DNA from: Helopsaltes ochotensis
Lineage: Eukaryota > Chordata > Aves > Passeriformes > Locustellidae
DNA length: 64,000 nucleotides
Reading direction: 5' to 3'
Assembly: GCA_013400155.1 (NCBI GenBank)
Contig: VXBM01001553.1
Location: forward strand, 98,512-162,511
In this document: positions 14,391-29,560 of the stretch, one piece after another
Layout: each line of letters opens with the position of its first letter
How positions within the stretch are numbered: the stretch's first letter is position 1
The notes under the pieces: model-generated
The model's database searches: none
Told to the model about the DNA's origin: nothing
What the model saw: the letters and a program-made list of their open reading frames with translations, nothing else
Made by a program: the position numbers and the translations under genes

Positions 14391-14442
14391 AATAGAATAT
14401 TTGAAGATGGAAGGGACTCATGGGGATCATCAGTTGGACTTA
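14391..14442 (-). mobile_element. Possible CR1 3' end fragment
   Basis: AATAGAATATTTGAAGATGG then AAGGGACTCATGGGGATCAT and CAGTTGGACTT resembles the CR1-family tail usually read as GGAAGGGACCCACAAGGATC. Short and diverged; preceded by a run of T. Confidence 0.45.
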
Positions 14443-16640
14443 ATGCATTGTTGATGGTAGTTAGACACTTGAATTTCAGCCTGGAGGGCAGAAGTGCCCA
14501 GTTTGTTGTTAAGGTGTGCTGAGTTTCACTGTACAGCACCCCTGGCACACAGAGCACACAGAGACTCAGCTTCACTGTCCCATTACAAACCATCAGTGGT
14601 TGGTTTACCAGGCACACTGAGACTGTGGCTTCAATCACCTTTCTCTCTTAGTTACTTAACACAATACTCTGGTCAGCTGCATCAAGTGCAATGTTTTATC
14701 CTATTCCAGAAATGGTATTAAACATGTCCAATGTCCAGTGGAGAAATTACTTCGTTCTGAGAGTGACAAAAGAGCAACTGTAGTTCAAAAATGCTTCCAA
14801 GCAGTATTGCAAAAATAATGACCAGAAGAACAGGAAGCATCGTCTCACACAGAAAATTAGTAAGTCTTAAAGATTAAATAAATTGTGTCCATTGAAATTT
14901 TGAAAAACAAAAATCCTTCCGTTGTACCCTACAAAATGGTGAGAAGCTTTAGCTTCAAAAAAGGTGAAAAACTGCTAAAGACCATCCCACACCCTGCTAA
15001 AGCCAACAGGCTGCAAAGAAAGCATTCACACTTAACATAGGTGCCACAGCTCCATACTGTATTATCAGAGACTCTAAATAGTCTTAGGGGAATGAGAAAC
15101 CCTAGGCAAAGATCTTCCTGCCACTGGGTTTGAACACCTGCAGGTAATGCTGAATAAATTTCTAGCCTCCTAAACAGAAAAAAATCCAAACTATCACCTT
15201 AATGCCGTTAGACCCATTCTGTCCAGGCTGCCCTCAAGAGATCAGGTAGTAGAGCACTGCTCAAATGAGCATTGACATTATTGATTAAAAAGATTGTGGG
15301 CAATTAAAAAAAAAAAGGCTTATTCAGCTAAGAGGCTGAAAGTTTAATTTGAATGTTGCTTCTTACATTTGAAAGCTCCACTGTCCTTACAAAGGCACTG
15401 AAGCAAAGCTGGAAATTGATTCTCTGTTTCATGACGTATCCATATGCACAGGAGTTCATTGTACCAGAGTAACTGTGTCATACTAAGACCAGTGTAATAA
15501 TAAATTTTAAAGAAGATTAGTTTACTTAGTTGGCATATATGAGATAATAAATGCAGAGTGTGTTTTCCAAATGAGAACTGAATAAACTCTGGTTACATGG
15601 GTTCATCCTGGTAATAAAAGGCCAATAGTGAATAGCTTGAACAATTAATATTGAAATGTAAAGTCTTATTTCTACCAGCACTGAGGCAACTTCAAGCCTT
15701 AGCTTCACTGACTGAAACTTCCCATCTCCCAACTGCTATGGAATAGTGTCCAATCTATGCTGTATTCAGTGGCCTCCTATTAGACAATTGCCATCAAACT
15801 ACAACATTGCTTTCCTGAAAGACAGCTCCTTATAGTCATGTAGAATGATCTAATTTCCAGATTTCCAAGGAGGTGAATGCAGCTAAGTTACTCAAGCTGT
15901 ATCCAGAAGATCACACTGGAGAGGTACTCAACCCACAGATTTTTATGATAGCATCTTTATGCCAGCAGAAAGGCAATGGATGTGTTTTTGGAGAATTTTA
16001 GGTACATTCTGAGCTCATTGCCTGACCAGAAGCCTGTGTTTGTGACCCTTGCAGCAGTAAAGCCATTGCTGAAGGCCTCAGCAGTGTTGTGCCTGGCTCA
16101 GTTGCATGGTTGTAGCCATCACCAGGTTCTAGGCTTGCTGCCTTCTCCCAGCTGGCCTGCTCTGCAGCAGCAGTGAATGGTCACAAAAGTCAGCCTCAGA
16201 GTTCAGAGCAGACGCCCGGGGTGGGGGACCATATTCCCCCTGAAGTTAAGGGGAATTAAGCAAGGAATCAAGCTCTTCCTGGGGAATATTTACAGCATCA
16301 AACTTGGCATCCTGCTATTCTCCCCCAGGGATACAGCTACAAGAACACAGGCACATGGTGTCCTTTGCGAGTGTCTGGCATTGTCCGTGGAGACAGAGGT
16401 AGAAGGACACAAATTCTCTGTTCATGATGCTCAGGTATCCCGGGATATTTAAAGGGGCACAAGTCTTTTTCATTTGCACTGTGTTCAGGCTACTAAATCC
16501 TATATCTGAGGTCTAAAGAATGATGTCCAAAATAAGGCTGTGCCTGGGAGTCTCCAGTGCTTCCAGAGGCAAGAAGATAGCGAAGTGCTAAGGAACATCT
16601 GTTCAGTGAGACCATGAGTTCATGACAGGGAGTCATTCAT

Positions 16641-16676
16641 GTCTCATGAGTGAGACATCTGCTCTGTTCATGAGAC
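16641..16676. repeat. Inverted repeat, 9-bp arms
   Basis: GTCTCATGA and TCATGAGAC separated by 18 bases, in a stretch with several CATGA/TCATG copies. No known role. Confidence 0.6.
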
Positions 16677-17590
16677 AGTGAATTCCCATGGGCTTTGAAA
16701 TCCCCTTTAACATGGGCAGGCACATCAATGGCTCACACTTGCTGAGCTTTAATTCTTATCACAAGTACAAGCCCACTCCTTGTACAGTCTGGAAAACTCT
16801 TTCTGTAGCCCCTGACAGAACTGCAATGGTATCCATGGTCTTTTATATTTATCCCGTGAAAATATAAATAAATTGCATGTACATCAACAAAGCTTATAAA
16901 ATGAAATTATAAGTACTCATGAAAAGCAAGCTAACAAGCAATACCCTTCCCCCTCTCTTATACTAATAAAATAATAAAAGTCAGTGTTCCAGTCTTTGAT
17001 AAGTGGCAAATGGAAAAATCAATGAACAACCTCATTGTTTTAGAATAATCACTGGAAAAGGGCTTAAAACCTTTTTATAATGAAATTAGGGTAACTGAAA
17101 TATTTTCATATTTGGTAGAAAACTGGATTACCTTTGTTTTCAAACAAGAACAGCCCTCTTTTATCTTTTTAATCTGCAGGGCTGCTGCCTAAAAGATTAA
17201 TGTTTTGAGTTTTCATTCACAAACCCCAGGCAATATTGGCTGCTATGGAGATCAGATCCCAGCTAGGGACATCTCCAGCCTGCCCACCCGTTGTGGCAGC
17301 CCTTATTTGGGTTGTACGGTCATGCAGGTCTTGTGAATTGACTCCATCACAATCGTGCCTACCTTTATCAAGGCTGTGCAGCTCACCCCTTGTTTGTACA
17401 TAAAGCATTAGGTGGTGTGGCTATCACTTACTTCCTGCACAGCTGCTCCTTGTGTCTTCAAGGGAATGGAGCCAAATAGGAACAACCTTGAATGTGGACC
17501 GTGCCAACAGGATGCAAGCAGCCACAAGTGGCCATCTTCTGGGTTTTTTTGTGTTTCCAGAGAACTGATGTACAGTCCATGTTACATTGG

Positions 17591-17614
17591 GGAATGTTGG
17601 TTTGCCAACATTCC
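17591..17614. repeat. Perfect hairpin, 10-bp arms, TTTG loop
   Basis: GGAATGTTGG, loop TTTG, CCAACATTCC, inside a relatively GC-rich intergenic patch (17200-17800). Perfect arms could form a cruciform or bind a dimeric protein; function unknown. Confidence 0.8.
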
Positions 17615-20600
17615 AGCTGGCCACGGGCACAGACGAGGTGACCAACTGACCCCATGGGCTCTGAACGCCGACAGCAGCCACACAGAATTGAATCTTGTGG
17701 TCTCCCAAAACACGTCCACCTCCCTGTGAACCTGGAGTGATGGGAGCCTTCTGTTGGTGGGCATGCCCAGGTGGGTCACTAATAGAGTCCCTGAAAGTAT
17801 CATGAGAGAGAAGCCTTTGCTACTTAGGACTAAATAAGAATCTCTTATTACTGACTTCACCAAGTCAACACCTGAACAAGCTGAGTAAATACTTCAGAAA
17901 GATGACTATACAGCTGGTTAAAAAAATATATATATAAAACAGAAAACACAAGAAAACTTTCATCCTCTGTGACCACAGTTCCTGTAGTATATTTTATATG
18001 TTGTCAGAAATACACTTTCAAAACCTGAACTGGAAGCTTAATTTGGGGGACAAGGGAAACATCTGTAAAATGCTAACAATTCTGTTCAGTGTGTGGTAGG
18101 TCCATCACCTTCTCTCTCATGCGATCTTGTGAAGGGTACCAGGTAGCTTATGCCCACTCCCATGATTTCCCCAAGCAAGTATGATGTATTTGAGTGCAGA
18201 CTATCACTGCTGATACTCCCCTACTTGCTATCAGGAAGGGGCTGAATGGGCACACAAAAAGTAGCCTGAGCTGCATTCCTTGTCCACCATAGCACCTGCT
18301 TGGTCAGACTCTGCTGCAAGAGACACTGGATGGGCAGTAAAATCACGTAAGTAGCAATGGGAAATAAAGGGAGGGTTTGAAGGGGGAGAAAATGCAGGCT
18401 GTTTTGTTTATGTGTTCATGTAGCCATGGACATCAAACAAATATAATAACTGACCCAGAGATCTGTTGAGTTGGGACATCGCCCAGAGTTGGATTTCAGC
18501 ACCAGTTCAGGAAAAAGTCAGATTGTCTGACCCCATAAGTTTGAATGGGTTCCTATTTCTCTGGTTATTAACTTGCATCTGGGAGCTGCTAAATCAGTAA
18601 ATTGTTAGCATTTCTGGATCTGAACTCAACAAGCTTGACTTGCTCATCCAGTTACTGTTGTACATGCTTTTACATCAACTTCAGCAAGGAGGAGGATTTG
18701 AACCAGGAACTCCTATAAACAATTTTTCTTTGAAATCAGATTAGCAAGTCAGAAATGCCAAGTGATAAGAGATGACTTTCTTTCACAAGACTTCCTCTAT
18801 CAACCCCAAGTCAATGGCATTGGGAGGACATTAGCCTTCATTTCCACCCTACACAGGGTAGAAAAAATTATTCATTATCATCATGAAAGTTATAATTTTA
18901 ACTTTGCTTCAGCAAACTATGGAATATAATTAGAGATGTGTTAAAACCACACATATATTCCCTATTTTTAAAGGGAAAAGAAAAAGGTATTATGGAGGAA
19001 AAGTTGACCCAAAATCTGAATTTAAAAAAAGGGGAAATAAAAATAAAGGGTAGAAAAACAGCCTGCAGTGTCTTTGCTTGCTGGTTTTGACATTAAGGTC
19101 CTTTGCAGGCCAAAAGTGAGCCTTCCAAGTGAGTAGATGGAAAGCTTCGTCTTTTGGTGGGGTGAAGAGCTAGAGGTGGAGAGATGTTTCTTTTTTGGAG
19201 CTGACTAGTCACTAGAAAGATCTTTTTAGCAAATTTATCTTGGCATAATATTCCTGACTAGTTCTTCCAGACTGCTACCAGCAGAAGAGTAATCTATTAA
19301 ACCTAAGAATTTTTATATTTATGTCTTATTCTTAAGGTCATTACCGAAAAGATTTACATTACAAATATCATCAGACTGTTGCTATTACAAAAATATTACT
19401 GCATCATATCATATCTAGCATCTACAAAACTGGATGGGTTATTCTCCAAAAAGCAGTTTACAGGTGGGTATTCACATACATGCTGTTTTACACTGATCTA
19501 AAAAAACTCTCACACCTAGCCTGTAGCATACTAGCCAAAATGGAATCTAAGAATGTGAAAAACTCAGAGAGTGAAATGCACTCACTGGGTGTCTTAAATC
19601 CAGCAGTGAGTTTCATGGTCCTCCTCTACTGAGAGTAGGGAGAAGCACCCCCCGAACATCATTCAGCCCACCTAGAATCTGACTGGAACATGTAGCATAG
19701 CTCCACCTGAGGTTACACCATTCTGTAGCAAACACTATTAAAAAGCAGCATTCAGAAGTAGCTTCTGACACCCAGCCCAGGAAGATCAGTGTCATTCCTT
19801 TGTCTTGATCAATTTTAATGCGAAAGAAGAAAACACATTACACTGCAGGAGAAATGGAGCCAAGCTCTGTACATCCAGTGTTTTCATGCACAGGCTCTAG
19901 TTAGAGCTGTGATCTGTCATCACTGTGGTGGGTCATTACCCACAGGTATGAAGTTGCTTCTGTCAATATTTTTTCAAGTCTGCAAATAAATGGATTACCT
20001 GAATGTATATGTCTCTGCAAAGATTTACATGTTAGATTTGTTGTTATCAGATCACAGAGGGTGTAACACAAATCTGACCACAATCATTTCAAAGGGCTAA
20101 GCGTCTTTCTCACCCTGCCATTTTACCACAGGTTTCAGAGTAACATCGTCTCCAGGACAAAAACAAGATCAAAAGACATAAAATAAATGCAGAGCAAGCA
20201 AAAATTCTGCTTCTCTTACTTTTTTTAGTAGGCAATAACATAATTAAAAGATTTCTCATCTGAAACTGTTTTAAAGATAAAAATGGCTTTGTGAGATAAT
20301 GTGAATGCACTTTCAAAAAAACACAACTCCAAAGGAAATGAAAAGAAAAAACCCCAAGAGAAATTAATTTTTTTTCCATTTTCATTTTCACACATGTCTG
20401 TATGAAAGGAGGAGAATGCCCTGAAAATCTTAATTTGACACTCCTTACATATCTTTGCTACATATCTGATGGAAAGGTGGTTTTCCACTCACTGTATGAA
20501 TTTTCTTGCAGCAGTTGTTCCTACTTTTTAGAGTGAATAAAGGAGAAAGTGTTACAGAGGTGAACAAAAGAGTGCAGATTTTCCTATCATACCTGAAAAA

Positions 20601-23600
20601 TAACCTATAGCACATACCTTATTAAGCTGTCGTGGAAACCAAGACTGTGTTGAATCATTACATCAGAACGTTCCAGTCACTGGGAGAGTTTAGGTTCCTT
20701 TGAGGCTTGTGGCTCAGTGTTCAGCTCAGACAGAGAATTGTGAAGTTTCCTGACTGAAAAAAAGTATTTGTATTGATATCCTAGTGCAGGAATAGTATGT
20801 TCCACTGATGGAGAGGGAAACTCTTGATGAACTTGCCTGAGAATATTCATTCTTTTGTACCTATAAAGCGGACTTTCAGAGATGCTCTCAAACTAAAAGC
20901 TTCCTCCAGCAGTACATGTTCAAACTCAAAAGTAAAGCCAAGGAATTTGGCTCTTACAAGGCACATGAAATGAGCAGCAGGTTGAGAATTTAAGTTCTGA
21001 GTGGGTGATAAAGTCCATTTTTAATGTTACACAGTACTAAAGTTACAGCTACCAGTAGTGGGCATTCATAGCGCTGGCATGTACTTGCACTAAATTATAA
21101 TAGCATTGAATATAAAAAAAACCAAACCCAAACCTCAAACAGCTGTGTACTTCAAAATTGATAAGGTCAAGGCTTTGGAGGAATGAGGGATTTTGAAAGT
21201 CTGTGAAGGAAAAATAATCATAACTGTAACTATCATCTTTACTCCTGAACATTATTTTATATATTTGCTTTTAGTATTTCTTCGCTTCCCGTTAGCATGA
21301 AAATAATGTCATTCACAAACCAGCTCCATTAGGTTCATTCCCAAAGGAATTTATTTCAAATCAAATTATATTACTGCTCTTTTTACCCTTTCCTTCCTCA
21401 GTGTGCATTTTCCTTTAAAAATTAATTTCTCTTTCTAACTTATTTTAAACCAGGTAATTTTCTGCTTGATATTTTCTCAGTTAATGCCAGACAATTTTTT
21501 TCTCCTTCTTGTAAGTCCCCTTTTTAAACAGCTTCTTGTTTGGTTTCTCCTGATATATACATACACCTATCTCAAGCCCTTCATTGTAACATTTATGAGT
21601 TTCATATATGTGTATTCTACTTTTTAAATATTGTTTCTATGTTTTCTTTAAAGGCAAGTACTACTCTTTAATTTTCCACACACTGGTAATATTTTTATTG
21701 GCCTGATAGATAATATGAGCTCACACATTAGTGTGTCAGAGGGAAGAGTAAATGAGTATGCTTTTGTTTTCTAAGATGCTAAAAATGGTCCACCAGTTTC
21801 TGAGAAATACTTGACATTTTTTTTCTCTATACCTCATCCCATTATAATTATCTGTGAGGTGTCCATGCTGCTCTGGCTTCATATCTCTTTTGGTTTTGGC
21901 TGCAATTCTAACATGCAAATGGCCAATCAATCAATTTATCCTCCAAAATCAGTTGAAACAATATCTTTGAGGCAGCAAAACTTCTATCTTTTTAGAGATA
22001 TTTTAGCACATTAGCAAAACCAGTTATGCAGTGAAGGGCTTACATGCTTCAAGGGGTATTTTTCTGCTTTCTCCCCTCCCATTACTGGTGATGCAGCTTT
22101 CCCTCCTCACTAGGTGCACACATAAAATCCAGAGTTTGCCCAGATGGCGAGATGTTATGGGTGAGCTCCGCAACCTCCAGGACAGCAGGAATCTGTCACT
22201 GGATGCTGTGTCAGGTAATGGCCTGACAGGTTTCTTCTGCTCCTCTGCACGGCAAACACAGAAATACAACACAGCCCTGCATCCCTGGGAAGGTAAAACT
22301 AGTTTATCCAATAGTTTTGGGCTTTGGATCTGTATTTTGGGAGGAGCTGCTGGCTATGAAACTCTACCTTGGAGAAGTGCAACTATGAAATCACAGGGAC
22401 ATTGGACCTAATTAAACTGGAGGGTATTACATCTGTGAAGGTCTAGCACCTTTTTGCTCCTGGGATCATTACTTGGGGATTGCTGCAGATTCCAAAGGGG
22501 TAAACAATCTCAACTTCCTCCTAGAGATCTATGTACGATCCATCACCCTGCATACACACAGGACTGACAGCAAAATAAAGACCCATGTTGACATGGAACA
22601 GGGATCCCTATTTAATCCTAGAACTGATATAATATTTCAGAAAGCCAATGAGCAGAACAAGGATCCCATACAGTTAAAGGTGACCTCTGACTGTGTCTCT
22701 CTATACAGGGGGAGATGAGTTATTTCTTTATGAGCCATTCTCATAATTAGTCGTTACCATCAAAGGTATTATCAGAGCTGGCTGTTCACTGGTGAACATC
22801 TCCTTTCCCACCATATAAAACCAGCTAGTTTCCAGCCTTCTTCATTGCTGCCATGTTCTTCTCTTTCTTGCTCCTTCCAACCGAGTCACTTCTTCCTTCC
22901 TGGTGATCTGTGTGGCACTATCAAATCTGCTCTAAAGAGCATTACTGAAAAAAATTTAGAAGTGTCATTACCAAAACCATTCTCTGCTCTGAACAGTGCC
23001 TTCTGTTGCCATGACTGCTGAAGTAGCAATATAGGGCGTCTGTCAGTGTAACAGCACCACCACACAGTGCATGCATCTTGAAGGGGGTTCTCATGGACCT
23101 CCTCATGCCCTAAAGAGCTGTTTCTACACATGGTATGTCCTGTGTAGCTCGGGTCTGCCATAACAGAGACGAAAGAAGGAGAAACATTAGCTGTGGGTGA
23201 CTGATTGAACACAAATAACTGGAGGGTACAGAGGTTTAAAATGCAGCTCATTTCCCTCCTTGACCTAGTCCCAGCCTTAACTGTAACATCTTGAAGGTAA
23301 ATGTTCAGAGGGGGCAGACGTTTTTCCTGCAGGGTATTTCCGTCTTGCACACGGTTTCATGAAGTTCTCCTTTTATGATCGCCTTGTGCAATGCTGTGAG
23401 CCCAGCAGAACGGGCTGTGGCAGGGTGTTTCGGCATGTCAGTCTTGCACTTGGTCCTTCCAGTCCGTGGAATGCCTCCAAGAGAACAGGTGTGTAGTGGC
23501 TGAACAGATCAGCTGATTTTACACACATATCCACTTTCCTTGACTTGGATGAGTATCTGCAGTAATTCGTTACTAATATTTACTCAAAGAGTTGAACTCT

Positions 23601-25995
23601 ATGTATGTTGTACTATATCCTGCTTCCAGACTTTTTAGTTTTTTCCCATACATTTTTACTTGTACCTGTTTTGTTCTTTTGTGGCAGACCACTGTGGAAA
23701 TGTTTTGCCCCATAATTAAACACCCAGGAGAGCAGAGGTTTGGTCTGAGACCAAGATATTTGTACTTATACATATATATAAGGACAGCAGTTCAGCTTGT
23801 CTTTTTATGTTCATTACTTCATACCACCTTGCACAGTCACCTTCTCAACAAGTTGGAGGGCTTTAGGTCATCCATCACCTTCCTTTTTCTTAGGTCCTTG
23901 TTCCTCTACTGGGCTACCTTCTATAAATTGCCATTTCCTTTTTGCTAGACATAAGGTCTGAGCCATGTATTGTAAAATAACAGCCTGCCACAAATGTGGA
24001 ACAGGCTAAGCCCAGTTTGTAACCAGAGGTAGGAGAAAAGAGTGTGATCCAGATCCAAACTTCCTCAGGCTTTTGGAAGACGTAAATTGTGGTTTCAGTG
24101 TTAATGTTCAGGTGTACATCTGAGTGGCCCCAGTGGAGGCCAGAGAATTCCTGTTTAATATCTCTTTTCCAGGGAACACCAGTGGCTGTGTGCTCTTCTC
24201 TTACAGCACATCATGAACCCAACTCAATTAAATCAAGAGACCTACATAGAAATAAGTAGAAGAGGGCTGACTCACAGTACTCAAGTATTTACCTCTATTA
24301 ATTTTTGGTAACAGAACAGAAATTTTCCAGTTAGGAATATGCAAACAATGGCTCCCTCTGAGACATTTGATACAAATATTTATGTAAATTTATGTCAAAT
24401 TTTCAGGGGTTTAGGGAGAATTTGTATCAGAACAGCAATAGAAGACTGTAGGACTGTCAAGGGTTTTCAAGTAATAGATGTTTATTCTCACTAGCTTAAA
24501 TTAAATTATCATGGATAGATAATAAAGAATAAATACCCAGCTAGAATTCATGCTTTAACTTAAGTATTTAGAGAGTTTAAGTGTGAGACTGAAGTGTAGC
24601 ACACAAGCTCTGTTCTGAAACTTCATTTAAGGGACCGAATATGATCCTGTTTGGAGACATCATTTACAGGAAATATGGATCTTTTACAGCTAGATGTTCA
24701 CATGCACTGAATTTGGGATAAAGGATTCCCAGCCCACCTAGAGCATTCTATCTGGTTTAAAATTTTTCTATACACTGATATAATGAGTATTTCTCTCTAC
24801 AGAACAGACTGAATGCAAACCTAATGCTATGTGCTTATATATCAAACTCAGTGGGTTTATGCTCATTTATTAAAAATCAAGCTGGCTAATAATTACTCCA
24901 CCAGGTCTAACTCACAAGTTTAACTGACCTCAGATTCTAGTTTGACTTACTTTTTTTTGTCCCTTTAAAGAGACTTTTTCATTCTTCCCAATAGACTCAT
25001 GCACATTATAAATATCTTTGTCTTATTTTTAAGTCACTACTACATAATATAAAAACAAATTAAATACCAGCAACAGAATTTCCTCCAAGTCACTCTCTGC
25101 AAAAATTCAGTAATGGCTTCAGGGGCAGAAGCTTTGCAAAGGTTACTGTTTGTTGCCTGGATGGCTGAAGAATTACTGCAGTGATCAGATACCTCTGGAA
25201 GTCTGGTTATCAAAAGATATATTAAATGAGATCCGAAAATGTCTCAGGAAACAATTTCACTGGGGAGTCAGAGGGTCTGACCTGGCAGAAAAAGCCAGTA
25301 TTAGCTGGTCCAGGACACTGTCTTCTTTACTTTATCTAGATAATCAAACAGCAGATGAAATCAGAAATCTTAAGAGTTCTGAAAACAACTACTTTCATCC
25401 CATCATTCATATGAAAAATTGCGTTCTTATGCGCTACTTTTCTATGCTTTCATATGAAAACAGATTTTGTCTAAGGTTTACATATTCACTTTGTCTTATT
25501 TGAGACCCAGATGGGTTTTTTTCTCCTTCAGCAACAGATCTGCAGGGCCGATGTACCTTGAGGCAGTTTTTCTTGTTGCTTCACCGTTTGGGTGATTAGA
25601 GCTCTCCTTCCAATCCTTTGCACTACTTGTTGCTACACAAAGCAAGAGACAGAGGTGAAACACTAAGTACTCCAGCATCCCTGTCCTCAACTGAGTGTAG
25701 CACTTTCAGGGAATTCACCTTTTGACTTGGAAATCTCTGCTGTGCTCCTCCTCTTCTTTCATTTTGATCTTGAACTGGAAAATCCTATTTTCCTCTTATA
25801 CAGCATTAAACCTGACTATCCTACATAATCCCAAAATGGCACCACAGTGTGAAAACCATCACTTTCAATCATTTCCCCAATCATGTTAGAAATGTAACAT
25901 AACTTTTTTCCTATAGTAGAGTAGGTGTTACTTTCTAAACTTAGCAGAAGCCACTTCCCAGCTGGCACCTTGAACAAATATGGAAAAACAAACAA

Positions 25996-26057
25996 GTAGG
26001 TTGGACTCGATGATCTCAGAGGTCTTTTCCAATCTAATTGATTCTGTGATTCTGTGA
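25996..26057 (+). mobile_element. CR1 3' terminal fragment
   Basis: TAGGTTGGACTCGATGATCT, CAGAGGTCTTTTCCAATCTA and the terminal repeat GATTCTGTGATTCTGTGA, which are the last about 60 bases of CR1. Confidence 0.88.
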
Positions 26058-29000
26058 AATAAAGTAGACAAACATTCTATAACTCTAAAAGATGACAGGT
26101 ACAAACACGTAATCTAGAAGCTGGTTGTCGAAACAAATAATTGTCAGAATAAGTACCTCTAACCACAACCATCAGTCATTAAGTTCATGCAAAGGCAGAA
26201 TTTCATCTTTAACTTGTATTTGCTTGTATTAACTTGTATCATAATAATTAATTATGATCAATAATGAGAAGGGTCAAAATCTTCCTCCCTTATTTTCTGA
26301 CTCAACTAACTTGAAAAATAGCCCTTTCACCCTCTGTGCACCAAAGGAGCCTTTCATCCAAACTGTCTCAGCATCCTCACTCCATTGTCAAATTAGCTTT
26401 GCTCCTTCACTACTTGTCAGCACAGAAAAGGAGCTAAAGGGAGACTGCCTTTCTTCAGCTGCAGAGTCTTGTTGCCTCCCTGTAGCCCTGCTAGGAGGCA
26501 TAGTCAGAAGTCATCAGCCAAATACCTGCCTAACCAGTGGGAAATGGGACTTGGAACCAAGGCTTGATTTGGACTTGAATGTCACTGGGACAGCATCTGA
26601 GTATTTTCAGAATTTAAAGTACTACACTTCTGAGATGCAAAAATGTGTGATCTTGTCAACAGGATGTTGCACATTGCAGGTATCCATGGTCTCAAACAGC
26701 CAAGCAAACAATCACAAACCACAGGATAATTTCACAGAAGTTTGATATAATTAATTACAGGGACTATAGGGTCAATATATTTCATTAATTGAATTAAAGA
26801 TTCTACTACAGCTAAAGACAGAATATACTTCAGAGTCCAAGTTTTAACCTGACCAGAGTGTTTTTGTTCAAAATAGAGTTAAATTCCCTGGCTGAAATGT
26901 GTTGATCCTAGAGAATATAATTATGGAAAGAACCTGTGACATGCAGATTGGCAACACAGATTTCTGAGGACTCTGGTTATTTCCTGATGTTGCTGCACCA
27001 TAGCTCTCAATAAGAACGTGCCCTTTCAGGTGTGTTGCTCCCTGTTTAGTCAGCCAAGAGTGAAGCTCTTGGTATTCAGGGTTGTTTCCAAGGAACTGTG
27101 ACAGATAGAGTAATATTTGTCTCTTCCATTGTGGAGAAGGTGCTGTCTGACACCCGCAGAAGCTCTATGTAAACTGGCATGCTCCTCATACGTGCAGGCT
27201 AGTGCTCAGCTCAGCATATTTAAACTCCTTAGTATACAACAACACCCACCAGGAATAAATGACTCTTCTATCCACATTAGATGAACCAGAAGACCTTTCT
27301 GGGTGAAAGTGCAATTTTGTTTTTTACAGTTATTGTGGAAACAAATGAATTTAACCTTGTAGACCTTCATACAAGACATTTTCGCTGAACAAGAATTCCA
27401 AATTTGGGACCTGTGTGGTTATGGATGGTATGGCTACTATCAAGAGAAAGCTTTAAATTAATCTCAGATAAAATAAAGTGAGTGTTCTCTACTTCATTCT
27501 TACTGAACACAAGAAATTTTCTTTTAGAGATCTATCTGCAGAGCACAGCTTAGTATTAAACATGCACTTGTGGGTGGAAACCAACTACAAAATTGTATTC
27601 TTTGCTGTAGTTCTTGTTCTCTTAGATAATGGTTGAACAAGCTAGTCTTTTTTTCAACGGTGCTCGACTTCAAGTTGTTCATTTAGTGTTTTGGCACTAG
27701 ACAGAACAATCTTTTGGCAATCTCTGCGACTGTGTACTTGCTCAATATTCTGTTTAAAAATACTATCATGATAAAATCTGCTCTTCACTCCAAAAAATAC
27801 CACTGACATATTCAAACAGCACAGATTTTGCATGAATACCTAAGAGAATGGGAAATTGCTAAGATAGAAATTCTATAAATTAATAGTTTATTAAATTACT
27901 ATAGCAAGTTATTATTATATATTATAGTGATATCACAAAACATTCTAGTTCTTTGTATGAACATATAAATCGGTATCTGTTCTGGACATAAAGCCATTCA
28001 ATGTTTCATTCATGATTTTGATAACACCACTTCTTGACTATATCAACCTGGGATGGGTAACAAGTATTCGGAAACTGCAGAGGAAAATAGGCACCAGAAG
28101 CCAGCCAGGCAAGTGCATACAGTTTGCTGTAATATCCAGTTAGCAGGTCTGTAAAATAGCATCCTTTTACTTCCTGTTTAACATGAGGTAGGCTTGCAAG
28201 TCTTATGCTCCCAGAGTATTGCTGCACATCCTTAGGTATGTCAGCTGCCAGGAATTTTTACTGCAGTTTCATCCTGATTAGAGAGATTTTCAATTCAGAC
28301 TTCAATTTGTAACTACCAGTGGTTCTTATGATGATTGCATTTCCTGCTAGCAATGTGAGAAGACTTACGGCTATTCTCAAATAATGCAGTCAAGGCTATG
28401 CCAGTCAGACTCCAGGTGTTGAGGATGGAAGGACCAATTGGCAATAATCGGGATAGCTGCAAAACTCTCTAAATACATTATCCAGAACTCTAAATGCATT
28501 ACCCTGTAGAGGGTAAACCTTCTCTTTAAGCTCAGTGATCTTGCAGATGATGGTAGTGACACATCAGGAAGCAGTCTGTCCATAACACCTCCTGCTCCGC
28601 CCGGCCCCTCTCAATTCCATTTCCAGATGGTACTCTTTCAGCTCACCTTAACCAGAGCTGCTATGCCTTCAAGAAACGGTGAGCTGTAAGCAAATCTGGT
28701 TTGGGATTTGTGGCCAGAGTTTTAAGATGCAGCATTACCATTGCACAGCATACTACCTACAGTTACCGTTCCTTCTACTTTTGCTCCTCAATCTCCCAAC
28801 ATTCCCATGAGAGGGGGACAAGAAGATTCTCAGCACACCCCCAGTGCACAGTGTGGTGGCACTTCTATCGTGAGTAGTTTTATTCTTTGTAGTCACTGGA
28901 ATGAAGAGAAGTAATAATGCAAGGGAGATCTGTCTGGAGCTGTTTCTCCAGTATTCTGTATCGCACCGTTTCTTCCCTGCTTTGAATAAGCACATGTCAA

Positions 29001-29560
29001 GAAGGCTGCCAACAAAAGCATTGTTTCTGACTTTCAGTGTTTCAACAAATACTGTTTTCACACTATGAAATGTGGCTCTGAGTTTTAAATGCCTTGTTTT
29101 CAGGGAATGGCAAATGCAGGAGTGATTGAACTTGTGCACAGACTGTGGGCACTTAAAATCCTCACCAATGCCATAGCCTTGGACTCCACCCTTTCTTAGC
29201 ACTTAACCTGACATTGTTATTAAATACTGAGCTTTGTTATACATTGCTCTAGACAGTGGCTAGGCTTCTTGTGTATTTAAGATTTTAATAGGATTTGTCC
29301 TGGCTAATCTTACATGTTATAACTGCATAGAGTAAAACAGCCATTGCTCTTTATACAGGGAAAGTGTCCTTAGACCCATTTCATTTACCTGTTCATGTAC
29401 AGTTCTGGCTCTGACCTGCTTTTTCAGGCATTTCTACCCTATCCCTTTATTCACCAATGTGGAAACCAGCACAAACTATCATCCCCTCAATTTCTCTGAT
29501 TTTTAAACTTCTAAGCTAGGACCCTAAGACATACTCATTTTTACTTAAAATAAACACATA

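Larger units (their letters stand above)
13068..25995. other. Intergenic, no gene recognised
   Basis: Nearly 13 kb without a supportable gene. Open frames of up to 154 codons (22886-23350 minus, 22031-22411 plus) lack domains and overlap frames on the opposite strand. Contains one probable CR1 end (14391), an (AT)n run near 17922, two inverted repeats (16641, 17591) and AT-rich simple sequence. Confidence 0.55.

Noticed and set aside
22886..23350. 154-codon minus-strand open frame
   Set aside because: No recognisable family, no start or promoter context; treated as chance.
26254..26745. 163-codon plus-strand open frame, the longest outside the mucin
   Set aside because: No domain, signal peptide, repeat or splice context; a single frame of this length is expected by chance in tens of kb searched in six frames.
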